A DNA stretch of 64,000 bases from CAYJLW01 sp964370965 (GCA_964370965.1 CAYJLW010000013.1:12433-76432); one strand, 5' to 3'. Positions 16,927 through 25,409 are shown, numbered from the stretch's first letter. Notes: generated from the letters alone by a model not told the origin. A program made the numbers and translations.

Positions 16927-17084
16927 AGGACTCGGTACTTCACCGCCTCGCCGGCGGCTCCTTCGCGAACTGTACCCCGCCCCCGAGGGGCGCCGGACCA
17001 CTCTCCCGACGGGCCCGGGAGACCGTCGCCCGGCACCCCGCCCATGCGGCCGGCATCCCAGGCCGACCGTTCCTGGCGCGCTCG
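16927..17084. other. gap between transporter remnant and membrane molybdoenzyme
   Basis: No gene recognised. TCTCCC and GGGAGA arms around 17002-17022 could form a weak hairpin downstream of the membrane oxidoreductase, but with no U-tract it is a poor terminator candidate. Confidence 0.25.
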
Positions 17085-18890
17085 TCAGATGGGCATCCGA
17101 TAACCGAAGAACTCCTGGTCCTCGTTGTACCCGCCCTGTCCGGCACCGAGGCGGTCGAAGCTTTCCACGAGCTCGATGGCCTCGATCCACTTGACCTGCT
17201 TGAAGCCGAGCTCGACCTCGTCGCGCAGCCGGAGTGGCGCGCCGTAGGACTCCCCGAGGGGCTCGCCGTTCATCTCGTAGGCGAGGATGGTGAGCTCGTG
17301 GTACATGTTCTCGATCTTGTGGCAGTCGTAGTAGCGCCCGGTGCCGGGGGTCTCGGGGCCTTCGGCGAAGGAGTAGAAGACGACCCAGCGGGCGCCGGGG
17401 AGCGGCTCGGCGAGGGCGAGGACGTCCGACATCGCGACGCCGCCCCACTTGGCGATCCCGGACCAGCCCTGGATGCAGTAGTGCTGGGTGACCTGTTCCC
17501 GCTTGGGCATGGCCAGCAACTCGGAGTAGGAGAGCCTGATCGGGTTGGCCACCAGGCCCTCGATCTTGAGCGTGTAGTCGGCCCAGCCGCCGGCCCGGAG
17601 GCGCCTGTACTCCTCGGAGTCGGGAAGGTGCCCGTTGGGCCAGAAGAAGGCCGAGACGTCCTTCTCGGAATAGGTGGCCCTGGGGTCCCACCACTCCATC
17701 AGCCCCTTGATCCAGCCCACCGTCGCGGCGCCGACCTTCTGCACGGTCCGGGGCCTGCGGATGGTGAACGGGGACGCCGCCGCCCCCCAGGCGGCGCCGA
17801 CGGGCAACCCCCCCCCGTAGACGGCCAGCGCCCACCCCGAGTCCGTGTTCGTGCCGAGCGTGATGTGGTTGAGGTTCCCGACCAGGCCGGTGGCAAAGAC
17901 CATCACGGTGTGCATGACGACGAAGAACACCATCCATGCCAGCACGCCGAAGTGGATCGTGCGGGCCACTTGACGATTCAGCAGTCCGGCGCCGAAGCCG
18001 AACTTCCCGGCGATCGAAGGCGCCTGCAGGAGCCCCGTGACGAATGCCAACGGCGCCGCGACGAAGATCGTCAGGAAGTACGCGAGGATCTGCAACCCGT
18101 TGAAGCGGGTGAACCCGGTGTTGGCCGGGAAGTCCAGCGACGCGTACTGGATCGCCGCGGACAGGGCGTTGGGAAACACGTCAAGTGACCGAGGGACCAG
18201 CCGTTCCCACTGGCCGCCGGCGAACAGCAACACGAAGAAGATCACGCCGTTGACGAGCCACAACAGGTCGAAGCTGAAGTGCCACCAGCGGGCCAGGCCG
18301 ACGGAGTGGCGAAACCCGGGGATACCCAGCCACCTCGGCAACGCCACCGAGTCGTCCTTTGCCGTCCACACCTGGGTCGCCTCGGCCGGGTCCTGGCGAT
18401 CGGCCGGGACAGGGCCCCGGATGCGCAACCATTCACGGCCCGGTCTGCTCCCCGAGTCCAGGCTCAGGCGGGGGTGGTCGGCCAGGATCTGCAACCCGGC
18501 CCGGATGATGAACATCATGAACAACAGGTTGAAGAAGTGCTGCCAGCGCAGCCACCACGGGAACCCTCCGTCGACCTCCGGCACGTAGGACCCCGACGTG
18601 CCCGGGTACCGGCGGATGAAGTCCCGCATCCAGTCGTAGTGACGCAGCTGCTGGGCCACGGCGATCGACAGCACCAACCCCACCGCGACCAACGGGACCA
18701 ACCACAACGAACTGAGCCACCGCCGACCCACCCGCACGAACGGCACCGTGGCCTTCTGGTCCTCCATGCCCCCCGCCCAGTCCTCCACCACGATGCGCCC
18801 GTCTAACACGCCCTGACGTTCGTGCGGATCGAGCAGCCCCTCCAGACGCGCGGCCTCGGTCTCCGGATCCGGCTCGGGTGTACCCGTCAT
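17085..18890 (-). CDS. fusion of cytochrome b561-like membrane domain and MsrP/sulfite-oxidase-like molybdopterin domain
   Basis: 601 residues. The N-terminal about 330 residues hold four to five membrane segments (WLVPLVAVGLVLSIAV, FFNLLFMMFIIRAGLQIL, LLWLVNGVIFFVLLF, ILAYFLTIFVAAPLAFV, WMVFFVVMHTVMVFATG) with paired histidines (WWHFSF, HFGVLAWM), as in b-type cytochromes. The C-terminal about 200 residues match an oxidoreductase molybdopterin-binding domain: ANPIRLSYSELLAMPK, QHYCIQGWSGIAKWGG (the cysteine that would bind Mo) and APLRLRDEVELGFK. No twin-arginine signal; the catalytic domain follows the last membrane segment. A heme-linked membrane anchor fused to the Mo domain would resemble an MsrQ-MsrP pair in one chain. 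Substrate unknown. Confidence 0.75.
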   Translation of the reverse strand: MTGTPEPDPETEAARLEGLLDPHERQGVLDGRIVVEDWAGGMEDQKATVPFVRVGRRWLSSLWLVPLVAVGLVLSIAVAQQLRHYDWMRDFIRRYPGTSGSYVPEVDGGFPWWLRWQHFFNLLFMMFIIRAGLQILADHPRLSLDSGSRPGREWLRIRGPVPADRQDPAEATQVWTAKDDSVALPRWLGIPGFRHSVGLARWWHFSFDLLWLVNGVIFFVLLFAGGQWERLVPRSLDVFPNALSAAIQYASLDFPANTGFTRFNGLQILAYFLTIFVAAPLAFVTGLLQAPSIAGKFGFGAGLLNRQVARTIHFGVLAWMVFFVVMHTVMVFATGLVGNLNHITLGTNTDSGWALAVYGGGLPVGAAWGAAASPFTIRRPRTVQKVGAATVGWIKGLMEWWDPRATYSEKDVSAFFWPNGHLPDSEEYRRLRAGGWADYTLKIEGLVANPIRLSYSELLAMPKREQVTQHYCIQGWSGIAKWGGVAMSDVLALAEPLPGARWVVFYSFAEGPETPGTGRYYDCHKIENMYHELTILAYEMNGEPLGESYGAPLRLRDEVELGFKQVKWIEAIELVESFDRLGAGQGGYNEDQEFFGYRMPI

Positions 18891-19103
18891 GGCGTCCTCC
18901 TGGCCAGGCGACCCGAACGGCCCTTCGACGACCTCACCGATCGAGCACCCGGTCTGGGTCGCGCGCCCTCACCGTCGGCAGACCCGCCCCTCGGTGCGGA
19001 TCGTCGCTCGCACAGAGCGGCATCCTATCTTCGCCGGTTCCCGCCCGGCCGACACTGCCGAGGACCCGTGCCGCCGCCGCCGCCGAAGCCGGGTCCCGCC
19101 CGG
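18891..19103. other. intergenic gap, no gene seen
   Basis: 213 bases between the SDR stop and the start of the membrane molybdoenzyme, both on the minus strand. I see no plausible coding frame, and no clear promoter box stands out in this GC-rich stretch. Confidence 0.3.
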
Positions 19104-19967
19104 TCAGGCTGGGGACGGCGGCCCCTGCAAAAGAGCCGCCGGCATCGCCGGGGCCCGGCCCTCGGCGGCGGCCTGCATGCGCTCCACGGCAGCGGTGGCG
19201 AGCTCGGAATGGGGGAAGACCCAGAAGCGACCGGAGCGCACGGCGTCGAGGACCTGGGTCGCGACGTCTCCGGGTTCGAGGCCGGCGGCGACGACCTGGC
19301 TGAGGGTTTCCCGCATCGCCTGGGTGGACCGCCCGTAGGTGGGAGCGGGGCCGAGACGGTCGGGCCAGTTGCGCTCGGCGTCGGGGAGCCCGGTGTTCAC
19401 CCAGCTCGGGCACACCACCGAGACACGCACCGGTGACCCCATCAGGGCAAGGTCGTGGTGGAGGGACTCCGAGAGTCCCACGACGGCGTGCTTGCTCGCC
19501 ACGTAGGGGCCGAACACCGGCGCGGCCACGACACCGAGGACCGAGGCCGTGTTCACGACGTGGCCCTCGCCCTGGGCGACGAGACGGGGCACGAAGGCGC
19601 TGATCCCGTGGACGACGCCGTAGAGGTTCACGCCCAGCACCCACTCCCAGACGGAAGCGGGGACCTTCCAGCTCAGGCCGCCGCCGGCGACACCGGCGTT
19701 GTTGCAGAGCACGTGTACGGCGCCGTGGCGCTCGAAGGCGGCGTCCGCCAGCGCCTCCACGGCGGCGAGCGAGGCGACGTCGGTGGGGACGGCGAGGACG
19801 TCGGTCCCGCGGCGGCGGAGCTTTTCGGCGGCCACCGCCAGTTGGGCCTCTTCCACGTCGGCGAGCACGACCGCCATGCCCTCGGCGCCGAAGCGTTCCG
19901 CCAGGGCGTAGCCGATGCCGCTCGCCCCGCCGGTGACCACGGCGACCTTTCCGCTGAGCTCGTCCAT
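19104..19967 (-). CDS. SDR-family NAD(P)-dependent oxidoreductase
   Basis: 287 residues. Cofactor loop VVTGGASGIGYALAERF at about 9-25, acidic residue ADVEEA (suggesting NAD preference), NNAG near 90, catalytic serine in VVNTASVLGVV and YVASKHAVVGLSES as the YxxxK. The C-terminal extension of about 60 residues beyond the core fits the subgroup often annotated with lipid or sterol substrates, but this is not diagnostic. It is transcribed divergently from the acetoacetate-decarboxylase-like gene across a 96-base region with a palindrome. Confidence 0.8.
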   Translation of the reverse strand: MDELSGKVAVVTGGASGIGYALAERFGAEGMAVVLADVEEAQLAVAAEKLRRRGTDVLAVPTDVASLAAVEALADAAFERHGAVHVLCNNAGVAGGGLSWKVPASVWEWVLGVNLYGVVHGISAFVPRLVAQGEGHVVNTASVLGVVAAPVFGPYVASKHAVVGLSESLHHDLALMGSPVRVSVVCPSWVNTGLPDAERNWPDRLGPAPTYGRSTQAMRETLSQVVAAGLEPGDVATQVLDAVRSGRFWVFPHSELATAAVERMQAAAEGRAPAMPAALLQGPPSPA

Positions 19968-20008
19968 CGCTGACTCCTCGTGTGCGGGGGGCCTTGCGTT
20001 CCCCGCCG

Positions 20009-20063
20009 TTCCGTGTGATAGTACTGCAATACTGAACATGGATTCATTTTTCGGAGGCACCCC
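20009..20063. promoter_or_regulatory. divergent promoter with 14-bp imperfect palindrome
   Basis: Between the SDR (minus) and the decarboxylase-family gene (plus). AGTACTGCAATACT at 20020-20033 is a palindrome with one mismatched pair (AGTA and TACT arms). It sits about 30 bases before the GTG at 20064, within likely core promoter distance for that gene. GGAGGC (20053-20058) is its ribosome binding site. The palindrome fits a TetR-type operator controlling both directions. Confidence 0.45.
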
Positions 20064-20786
20064 GTGACCGACATCTTCGCCATGCCACAGCCAGGGGAGA
20101 TGATGTGGATCGGCGCCCGCATCCTCGTCGTCGACGTCGAGGTGCACGCCGAGGCGGCCCGCCGCCTCCTGCCCCCCACCCTGGAGCTGTCCGAGCCGGC
20201 GGCAGCCACCCTCTTCGTCGCCGAGTACCCCGAGACTGCCTTCGGCTCCGTCTACAACGAGGCCGCCGTCATCCTCCACGGCACCGACGGCAAGGGCGAG
20301 ATCGGCCACTGCCCCTGGATGGTCGTGGACGAGGACACCGCCCTCATCCTCGGCCGGGAGACGCTCGGTTTCCCGAAGAAGCTCGCCGACATCAGCCTCC
20401 AGCTCGACGGCGACCGCGCCGTGGGCACCGTCGTGCGCCGCGGCGAGGAGGTCCTGCGCCTCGAGGCTCACCTGGGTGGCGTCGAGACCGACCCCGAGCC
20501 CATCCTGGCCCGCCGGGGCGTGAACCTCTTCGGCTCGATCATCGGGGGCATGCGCCTCATCGAGCTCCCTCCTCCCAACCAGGAGATACACGAATCCCGC
20601 AGCGCGGAGGCCAAGGTCGTCCTGGGGCGCACCGACCGCGACCCCCTGGGCGACCTCCGGGCCGGGACGGTCCGCGGGGCCCGCTACGTCCACCTGGACT
20701 TCGGCTCCGGCACCGACATGCCCAAGCTCCTGGGCAAGGTCGACTTCGCCTGGAGCCTCCCCCGGTTCCTCGCCAACGCCCTCTGA
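20064..20786 (+). CDS. acetoacetate decarboxylase-family protein
   Basis: 240 residues. The ADC signature is visible in WMVVDEDTALILGRETLGFPKKLADI (cut here as ILGRETLGFPKKLADI), where the paired lysines correspond to the Schiff-base lysine and its neighbour. The N-terminal half (VEVHAEAARRLLPPTLEL) is also typical. Family members decarboxylate acetoacetate or act as dehydratase/aldolase-like enzymes on keto-acids, so the true reaction is open. GTG start with GGAGGC upstream. The molybdopterin oxidoreductase begins 39 bases downstream, suggesting a two-gene operon. Confidence 0.8.
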   Translation: MTDIFAMPQPGEMMWIGARILVVDVEVHAEAARRLLPPTLELSEPAAATLFVAEYPETAFGSVYNEAAVILHGTDGKGEIGHCPWMVVDEDTALILGRETLGFPKKLADISLQLDGDRAVGTVVRRGEEVLRLEAHLGGVETDPEPILARRGVNLFGSIIGGMRLIELPPPNQEIHESRSAEAKVVLGRTDRDPLGDLRAGTVRGARYVHLDFGSGTDMPKLLGKVDFAWSLPRFLANAL

Positions 20787-20825
20787 GCGCACCGAGCCAC
20801 GCTCCCTTCCCCACGAGGCACTGAC

Positions 20826-23771
20826 GTGAGCGCACCAGACCCCTCCCGCCCCGGCGAAGCCCGCCACCGCTCCCGCTGGACATGGGACAGCGTGGCGTGG
20901 GGCAGCCACTGCGTGGACTGCTACCCGGGCAACTGCAGCTACCGCCTGTACGTGCGCGACGGCAAGGTCGTGCGCGAGGAGGTCGCCGGCGCGGGCGAGC
21001 CCTCCTCGGGCTCCCTCCCTGACGGCCTCCCCCTGGGATGCAACAAGGGGGCGGCCTGGAGCGCCCAGATCGAGGGCCCCGACCGCGTACGCTGGCCGAT
21101 GCGCCGGGTGGGAGAGCGGGGCTCGGGCGCGTGGGAACGCCTGAGCTGGGACGACGCCCTCGACGCCGTCGCCGACGTCCTCGTCGACACGATCGAGGCC
21201 GACGGACCCGGCGCCATCCTCCGGGAGGGGACACCCCAGGTCGGCGTCGGTCTCGCCCCGGATCGTTTCGTACACCTCCTCGGCGGCACCGTCACTGACC
21301 TGAACGGGGCGATCAACGACTTCGCCAACGGCCTGCACATCACGTTCGGGAAGTCCAACCCGGTCTACTCGCCCCGCAGCGTCTTCGAAGCCGACGTCCT
21401 CCTCCTCTGGCACATCAACCCCGCCTACACGCTGATTCCCGTCTACCACTGGATGACCGAGGCCCGCTACCGGGGCGCCGAGGTCGTCCTCTTCTCCCCC
21501 GACGTGAACCCCACCCACAGCCACGTCGACTACGCGGTGCCCGTACGCTGGGGCGCCGACGCCGCGGTCGTCCTCGCCATGTGCCAGGTGGTCGTCGCCG
21601 AAGGCCTCGTCGACGAAGGCTTCGTCGCGACCCAGACCGACCTCTCGCTGCTCGTGCGCACCGACACGGAGCGGTTCCTGCGCGAGAGCGACGTCGTCGC
21701 CGGCGGCCACGAGGAGCAGTTCTTCCACCTCGACCCCGGGCGGGGCGTCGTCCCCGCCGACCGCGCCAACCTCCTGTGCGACTACGAACCCGCTCTCCGG
21801 GGCCGGACGACGGTCACCCTCGCCGACGGCGGCGAGGTCGTCGTGGCGCCCCTGTTCGAGCGGGTGGCGTCCCTCCTCGCCGACTACACGCCCGAGGCCG
21901 CCGCCGAGGTGGCCGGCACGCACCCGGAGACGATCCGCACCGTCGCCCGCAAGGTGGCCGCCGGACGCACGTATGCCGCCATCGGAGGGGGCGCCGAGAA
22001 GCTCTACCACGGCGACCTCTTCCAGCGCTCCGCCCACCTCCTCCTCGGCCTCACCGGGAACTGGGGTCGCCCCGGTGCCGGGACGACGTCGTGGTCGGTG
22101 CCTCATGGCGACGGCTCGCTCCTCACGTCCGCGAAACGGACCCCCGGCCCCGAGGGCGCCGAAGTCGTCCTCGCCCTCCTCGAGAGCCTCGCCGCCGCCG
22201 TGAAGGCGTCGGACCCCACGATGTCCGACGAGCTCGCCGCCTTCGCCCTGCACCGGGGACCCCTCGCCGACAAGGCCATGGTGCCCCCGTTCTTCTTCTG
22301 GTATTGGCACGCCGGGTTCGCGGAGCGGCTCAACAACACCGCCTGGGGCGACCCCACGATGAAACGCACCTATGACGAGTACGTCCAGGAGGCCCTCGAC
22401 GAGGGCTGGTGGGCCGGCTTCGACCGCCCCGGCCCCGACGACACCCCCCGGGTCCTGATCGAGTGTGGAGGCAACATCCTGCGCCGCACCCGGGGCGGTG
22501 GTCGGCTCCTCCTCGAACACCTCTGGCCGAAGCTCGAGCTGATCGTCACCATCGACTTCCGCATGTCCCTCACCGCCCTGCACTCCGACGTCGTCCTGCC
22601 CGCCGCCCAGCCCTACGAGAAGGTGGGCACGCACATGCCCTCCATGGAACTCACCCTCTCGGACAGCGCCGTGGAACCCGTCGACGACGCGCTCCCCGAG
22701 TGGGAGATCTTCGCCGGTCTCTGCCGGGCCGTCGAGCGCCGCGCCGCCGCGCGGGGCCTCGAGCACTTCCGCCACTCGGGCGGCGCCCGGCGCCGCTACG
22801 ACAAGCTCTGGGCGGCCTTCACCCTTAAAGGCGTCCTACGCACGACCGAGCACGTCGTGGACGAGACCATCCGGGACGCCGCCTACGCCGGGATCCTTCC
22901 CGAGGGCACGACGCTGGAGTCCCTGCGGGAGTCCGGGCGCATGAACTTCACCGGCTGGGGCGTGACCGCCTTCGGCCAGAGCCAGGCAGCGGACTGGCAG
23001 GACGACGTCCGGACCGTCGTCCCCTGGAGCAACCACGTCGAGAAGGGCGACCCCTACCCCACCCTCACCCGCCGGGCGCAGTTCCTCGTCGAGCACCCCT
23101 GGTTCGTGGAAGCGGGCGAGGACCTCCCCTGCCACAAGGAGCCCCCGCAGATGGGCGGCCCCGGCCGCTACTGGATGACCACCGGGCACAACCGCTGGTC
23201 GATCCACGCCATGAACATGGCGAACCCGTGGCTCATCCAGACCCACCGGGGCGAGCCCCACGTCGTCGTCCACCCCGAGGACGCCGCCCGCGAAGGCATC
23301 GCCGACCACCAGCCGGTGCGGGTCTCCAACGAGGCGGGCTCCTTCGTCGTGCGGGCGAAGCTCTCCCCCACCCAGCGCCCCGGCGGCGTCACCGTCTACT
23401 CGGGCTGGGACGGCCACCAGTTCCCGGGCTGGAACCCGCCCAGCGACGTCGAGCCCAGCCTCGTCAAGCACCTCGGACTCGCCGCCGGCTACGGCCACCT
23501 CCGCTACGGACCCATGGAGTGGCAGCCCGTCCCCTGCGACCGCCCCGTCGCCGTCGACATCGAGGCCGTCGTGGAGGGGGTGGGGGGGGGGGTGGCGCCC
23601 CCCCCCCCCCCCCGGGCCGGGGGGCCCGCGGCCCCCCCCCCCCCCCCCCCCCGCTCGCCCGGGGGCGCCGGCGGCACCACACCACCACACGACCGGGATG
23701 GCGGTGGCGCCGGAGACGAAGGTCCTTGCTCACGAGCGGCCAACCGTGTTCCACCGCCGTGGCATAGATGA
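20826..23771 (+). CDS. molybdopterin-dependent oxidoreductase, DMSO-reductase superfamily
   Basis: The recognisable protein is about 918 residues; the open frame runs to 981. N-terminal Fe-S ligands are in SHCVDCYPGNCSYRLYV with a fourth cysteine in LGCNKGAAW, a pattern reminiscent of type II enzymes (NarG/EbdA-like). Mo domains follow (FGKSNPVYSPRSV, LLWHINPAYTLIPVYHW, IGGGAEKLYHGD) and the dinucleotide-binding tail ends RYGPMEWQPVPCDRP. No Tat signal, so probably cytoplasmic, and no Fe-S or membrane partner subunits are adjacent. Homology ends at about 23577; beyond it the frame passes through G/C homopolymers, encoding Gly/Pro filler, so the true stop seems lost or misassembled. GTG start. 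Substrate unknown. Confidence 0.85.
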   Translation: MSAPDPSRPGEARHRSRWTWDSVAWGSHCVDCYPGNCSYRLYVRDGKVVREEVAGAGEPSSGSLPDGLPLGCNKGAAWSAQIEGPDRVRWPMRRVGERGSGAWERLSWDDALDAVADVLVDTIEADGPGAILREGTPQVGVGLAPDRFVHLLGGTVTDLNGAINDFANGLHITFGKSNPVYSPRSVFEADVLLLWHINPAYTLIPVYHWMTEARYRGAEVVLFSPDVNPTHSHVDYAVPVRWGADAAVVLAMCQVVVAEGLVDEGFVATQTDLSLLVRTDTERFLRESDVVAGGHEEQFFHLDPGRGVVPADRANLLCDYEPALRGRTTVTLADGGEVVVAPLFERVASLLADYTPEAAAEVAGTHPETIRTVARKVAAGRTYAAIGGGAEKLYHGDLFQRSAHLLLGLTGNWGRPGAGTTSWSVPHGDGSLLTSAKRTPGPEGAEVVLALLESLAAAVKASDPTMSDELAAFALHRGPLADKAMVPPFFFWYWHAGFAERLNNTAWGDPTMKRTYDEYVQEALDEGWWAGFDRPGPDDTPRVLIECGGNILRRTRGGGRLLLEHLWPKLELIVTIDFRMSLTALHSDVVLPAAQPYEKVGTHMPSMELTLSDSAVEPVDDALPEWEIFAGLCRAVERRAAARGLEHFRHSGGARRRYDKLWAAFTLKGVLRTTEHVVDETIRDAAYAGILPEGTTLESLRESGRMNFTGWGVTAFGQSQAADWQDDVRTVVPWSNHVEKGDPYPTLTRRAQFLVEHPWFVEAGEDLPCHKEPPQMGGPGRYWMTTGHNRWSIHAMNMANPWLIQTHRGEPHVVVHPEDAAREGIADHQPVRVSNEAGSFVVRAKLSPTQRPGGVTVYSGWDGHQFPGWNPPSDVEPSLVKHLGLAAGYGHLRYGPMEWQPVPCDRPVAVDIEAVVEGVGGGVAPPPPPRAGGPAAPPPPPPRSPGGAGGTTPPHDRDGGGAGDEGPCSRAANRVPPPWHR
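23575..23660. repeat. extreme G/C homopolymer tract at a convergent gene junction
   Basis: Runs of 11 G (23582-23592), 16 C (23598-23613) and 21 C (23632-23652) with short GC-only links. The G-run and first C-run can fold on each other into a long hairpin. It lies where the 3' ends of the molybdopterin oxidoreductase and a PIN toxin meet, and neither gene has its expected stop codon. It could be a bidirectional terminator expanded by slippage, or an assembly artefact from collapsed or low-quality reads. Confidence 0.7.
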
Positions 23772-24066
23772 GCCGGTCCGCCGGGTCGCCGGGGAACGAA
23801 GCCGGCAGGGCCGCGGCGATGTCCGCCACGGCCGGCGAGACCGCCACAGTGCGGATCTGCACCGCCAGGGACTCCAGCCAGGAGCGCACCGGAACCGACA
23901 CGCGGATCCTGTCGTGGCGCGCCAACCACGCCAACTCGAACCACGTGATCCCACTCACAGCCAGCTCGTCGGCGCCGGCGACCGTCTCGGTGGCGGTCCG
24001 ACTCAACCGCTCCGGCTCAGCAGACCACCACTGCACCACGTGCGTGTCGAGCAGGACGGTCGTCAC
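23677..24066 (-). CDS. PIN-domain ribonuclease toxin, VapC-like (3' end unclear)
   Basis: About 130 recognisable residues. The PIN acidic residues are in TTVLLDTHVVQWW (first Asp), ITWFELAWLARHDRI (Glu) and GDPADRLIYATAVEHGWPLVSKD (later Asp residues). I chose the GTG at 24066, which overlaps the antitoxin stop as GTGA; an ATG at 24078 would overlap more. Homology ends with the usual hydrophobic VVVW at 23677, where a stop is expected, but the frame continues through the G/C homopolymer tract to 23464. VapC toxins cleave RNA and are neutralised by the antitoxin encoded just upstream. Confidence 0.8.
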
Positions 24067-24290
24067 TGGAGTTCCCAATCGGCGCCGGTCGAGAAGAGGT
24101 CGTCCTCCTCCGCTGCGCTCACGGCCACTCCGGAGAGCCGTCCTCTGAGACCCGCGGGCCCTCCTGCCGGGACGAGGCGGGCGACCGGGCGTCCCCTCTT
24201 GGTGATGAGCACCTCCTCGCCGGCGGCCACCTCGTCGAGCAGGGCGAGGATGCGGGCCTTCACCTCGGTGGCGGTCATCTGACGGGTCAT
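24063..24290 (-). CDS. Phd/YefM-type antitoxin
   Basis: 75 residues. MTATEVKARILALLDEVAAG followed by EEVLITKRGRPVARLVP is the canonical Phd/YefM DNA-binding N-terminus; the C-terminal EEDDLFSTGADWELQ would be the toxin-binding tail. An internal ATG at 24278 matches the usual family start better than 24290. The stop overlaps the toxin start. A direct repeat GTCATGT (24286-24292 and 24294-24300) covers the start and could be part of an autoregulatory site. Confidence 0.85.
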   Translation of the reverse strand: MTRQMTATEVKARILALLDEVAAGEEVLITKRGRPVARLVPAGGPAGLRGRLSGVAVSAAEEDDLFSTGADWELQ

Positions 24291-24341
24291 GTGGTCATGT
24301 TAGTGGCCGCCACACATTCCAAGCCGCCGGACCGGCTGCGC

Positions 24342-24773
24342 CTACTCGTCGAGGGGGTGGGCCCAGCGCAGACCGGGGAACCGGGCGAAGCCCCGGTCGG
24401 CCGACACCCAGGTGCTGCCCTGCTCGACCGCGATCGCCGCCAGGTAGGCGTCCGGGACGACGTTGCCCTTCGCGCCGACCCGCCGGCAGAGGTCCGAGAA
24501 GATGCCCCAGTGCCGGTCGCCCGGCGCCACGGTCGTCGTGGCCGGGGAGGCACGGAGCGCATCCACGAAGTCCAGGGCGACACCGAGGGGGGTGGGCTCA
24601 CGGAAGACGCGAGGATGGGTCACGACCCGAAGGAAGCCACTCGCCACGACGTCACTGAGCCCCAGCGGTTCGGGAGAGCGACGAGCCGCATCGAGCCACC
24701 CGCGGTAGGCCTCGTGGCCGAGCGACTCCGGCCGGTGGGCGAACACGAGGACGTTGACGTCAACGCAACGCAT
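24342..24773 (-). CDS. PIN-domain toxin, VapC-like
   Basis: 143 residues. MRCVDVNVLVFAHRPES has the first catalytic Asp; VVASGFLRVVTHPRVF and the VVPDAYLAAIAVEQGSTWVSADRGFARF block carry the remaining acidic residues. This is the longer VapC subgroup with FPGLRW before the C-terminus. The start overlaps the 3' end of the ribbon-helix-helix antitoxin by 14 bases, giving a standard antitoxin-toxin order. Independent of the neighbouring Phd module. Confidence 0.87.
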   Translation of the reverse strand: MRCVDVNVLVFAHRPESLGHEAYRGWLDAARRSPEPLGLSDVVASGFLRVVTHPRVFREPTPLGVALDFVDALRASPATTTVAPGDRHWGIFSDLCRRVGAKGNVVPDAYLAAIAVEQGSTWVSADRGFARFPGLRWAHPLDE

Positions 24774-25017
24774 CGCCAGGCGTGCTCTCGTCCATCACGT
24801 CTGCGAGGGCGGCGTTGCTCGTGAGGTCGACGCCGGCCAGGACGCCGCTCCCCCCGAAGACGGGCAGGGGCGCCACCCCTTGTTCCGGTGCCCGCCGGGG
24901 CCGCAGGGCCTCCCGGACGGCGTCTTCGATGACCTCGCCGACGGTGCGACCGGTCTGGGCGGCGCGGGCCTTCACCCGCCGGTAGAGCTGGTCCTCGATC
25001 CGGATCGTGGTCCGCAT
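24760..25017 (-). CDS. ribbon-helix-helix antitoxin, VapB-like
   Basis: 85 residues from the ATG at 25017. MRTTIRIEDQLYRRVKARA then GRTVGEVIEDAVREAL is a textbook ribbon-helix-helix DNA-binding unit; the rest is a flexible toxin-binding tail. An upstream ATG (25035) would add six residues but lies inside the operator palindrome. Overlaps the PIN toxin gene at its 3' end. Confidence 0.85.
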   Translation of the reverse strand: MRTTIRIEDQLYRRVKARAAQTGRTVGEVIEDAVREALRPRRAPEQGVAPLPVFGGSGVLAGVDLTSNAALADVMDESTPGDALR

Positions 25018-25053
25018 GGTGCATCTTAGCACCATACGGAAGCACCAAGATGC
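25016..25053. promoter_or_regulatory. nested inverted repeats at antitoxin start: likely autoregulatory operator
   Basis: ATGGTGC (25016-25022) and GCACCAT (25029-25035) form a perfect 7-6-7 inverted repeat that includes the antitoxin start codon. A second pair, GCATCTT (25021-25027) and AAGATGC (25047-25053), interlocks with it, and GCACCA recurs at 25042-25047. Multiple spaced half-sites are what ribbon-helix-helix antitoxins bind. Confidence 0.65.
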
Positions 25054-25409
25054 CGGGGCGGAGGCCCCCCTCCCCGCGACCCCCGCTCGCGCACGGTCGC
25101 TGGTCCCGGCCTGGGGCGCCTGTCGCCGACGAGTAGCCTCCGGGGAGTGAGACGCTCGAAGGGCTTTTGTCTCACCGAGGGGGGCGGTGAACTCGCAGGC
25201 GAGAGGTCCGAGATCCGCCCCCCGCCCGCAATGTCCTGCTCAGCGGGGACATGACGCACCCGTCACAGACCATTGCGCTCATGCTGCAAACTCTTGTATC
25301 GTTCGTCAGGAAAGCGAGGATTTCTCCTCGTTACCGCACGTAACTCAGAATCAAGAGACAGCGCAACGCCAACCGGGCCGTTCCGGCCGACCACCACGGG
25401 GGGTTAACC
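25054..25409. other. 356-base upstream region of the second COG1233 cluster
   Basis: No gene is convincing here. The right half (25260-25360) is less GC-rich than the surroundings and probably holds the promoter of the plus-strand COG1233 pair; CTGCAAACT (25284-25292) also occurs in the 63.8 kb promoter element. The start at 25410 is preceded by GGGGGG as a possible ribosome binding site. Confidence 0.35.

Noticed and set aside
16930..17084. Small gene between the transporter remnant and the membrane molybdoenzyme
   Set aside because: Frames here have no ribosome binding site or recognisable domain.
20557..22775. Long minus-strand frame running through the molybdopterin oxidoreductase into the SDR
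   Set aside because: Only its SDR end (19104-19967) shows real motifs; the remainder is antisense of the molybdoenzyme.
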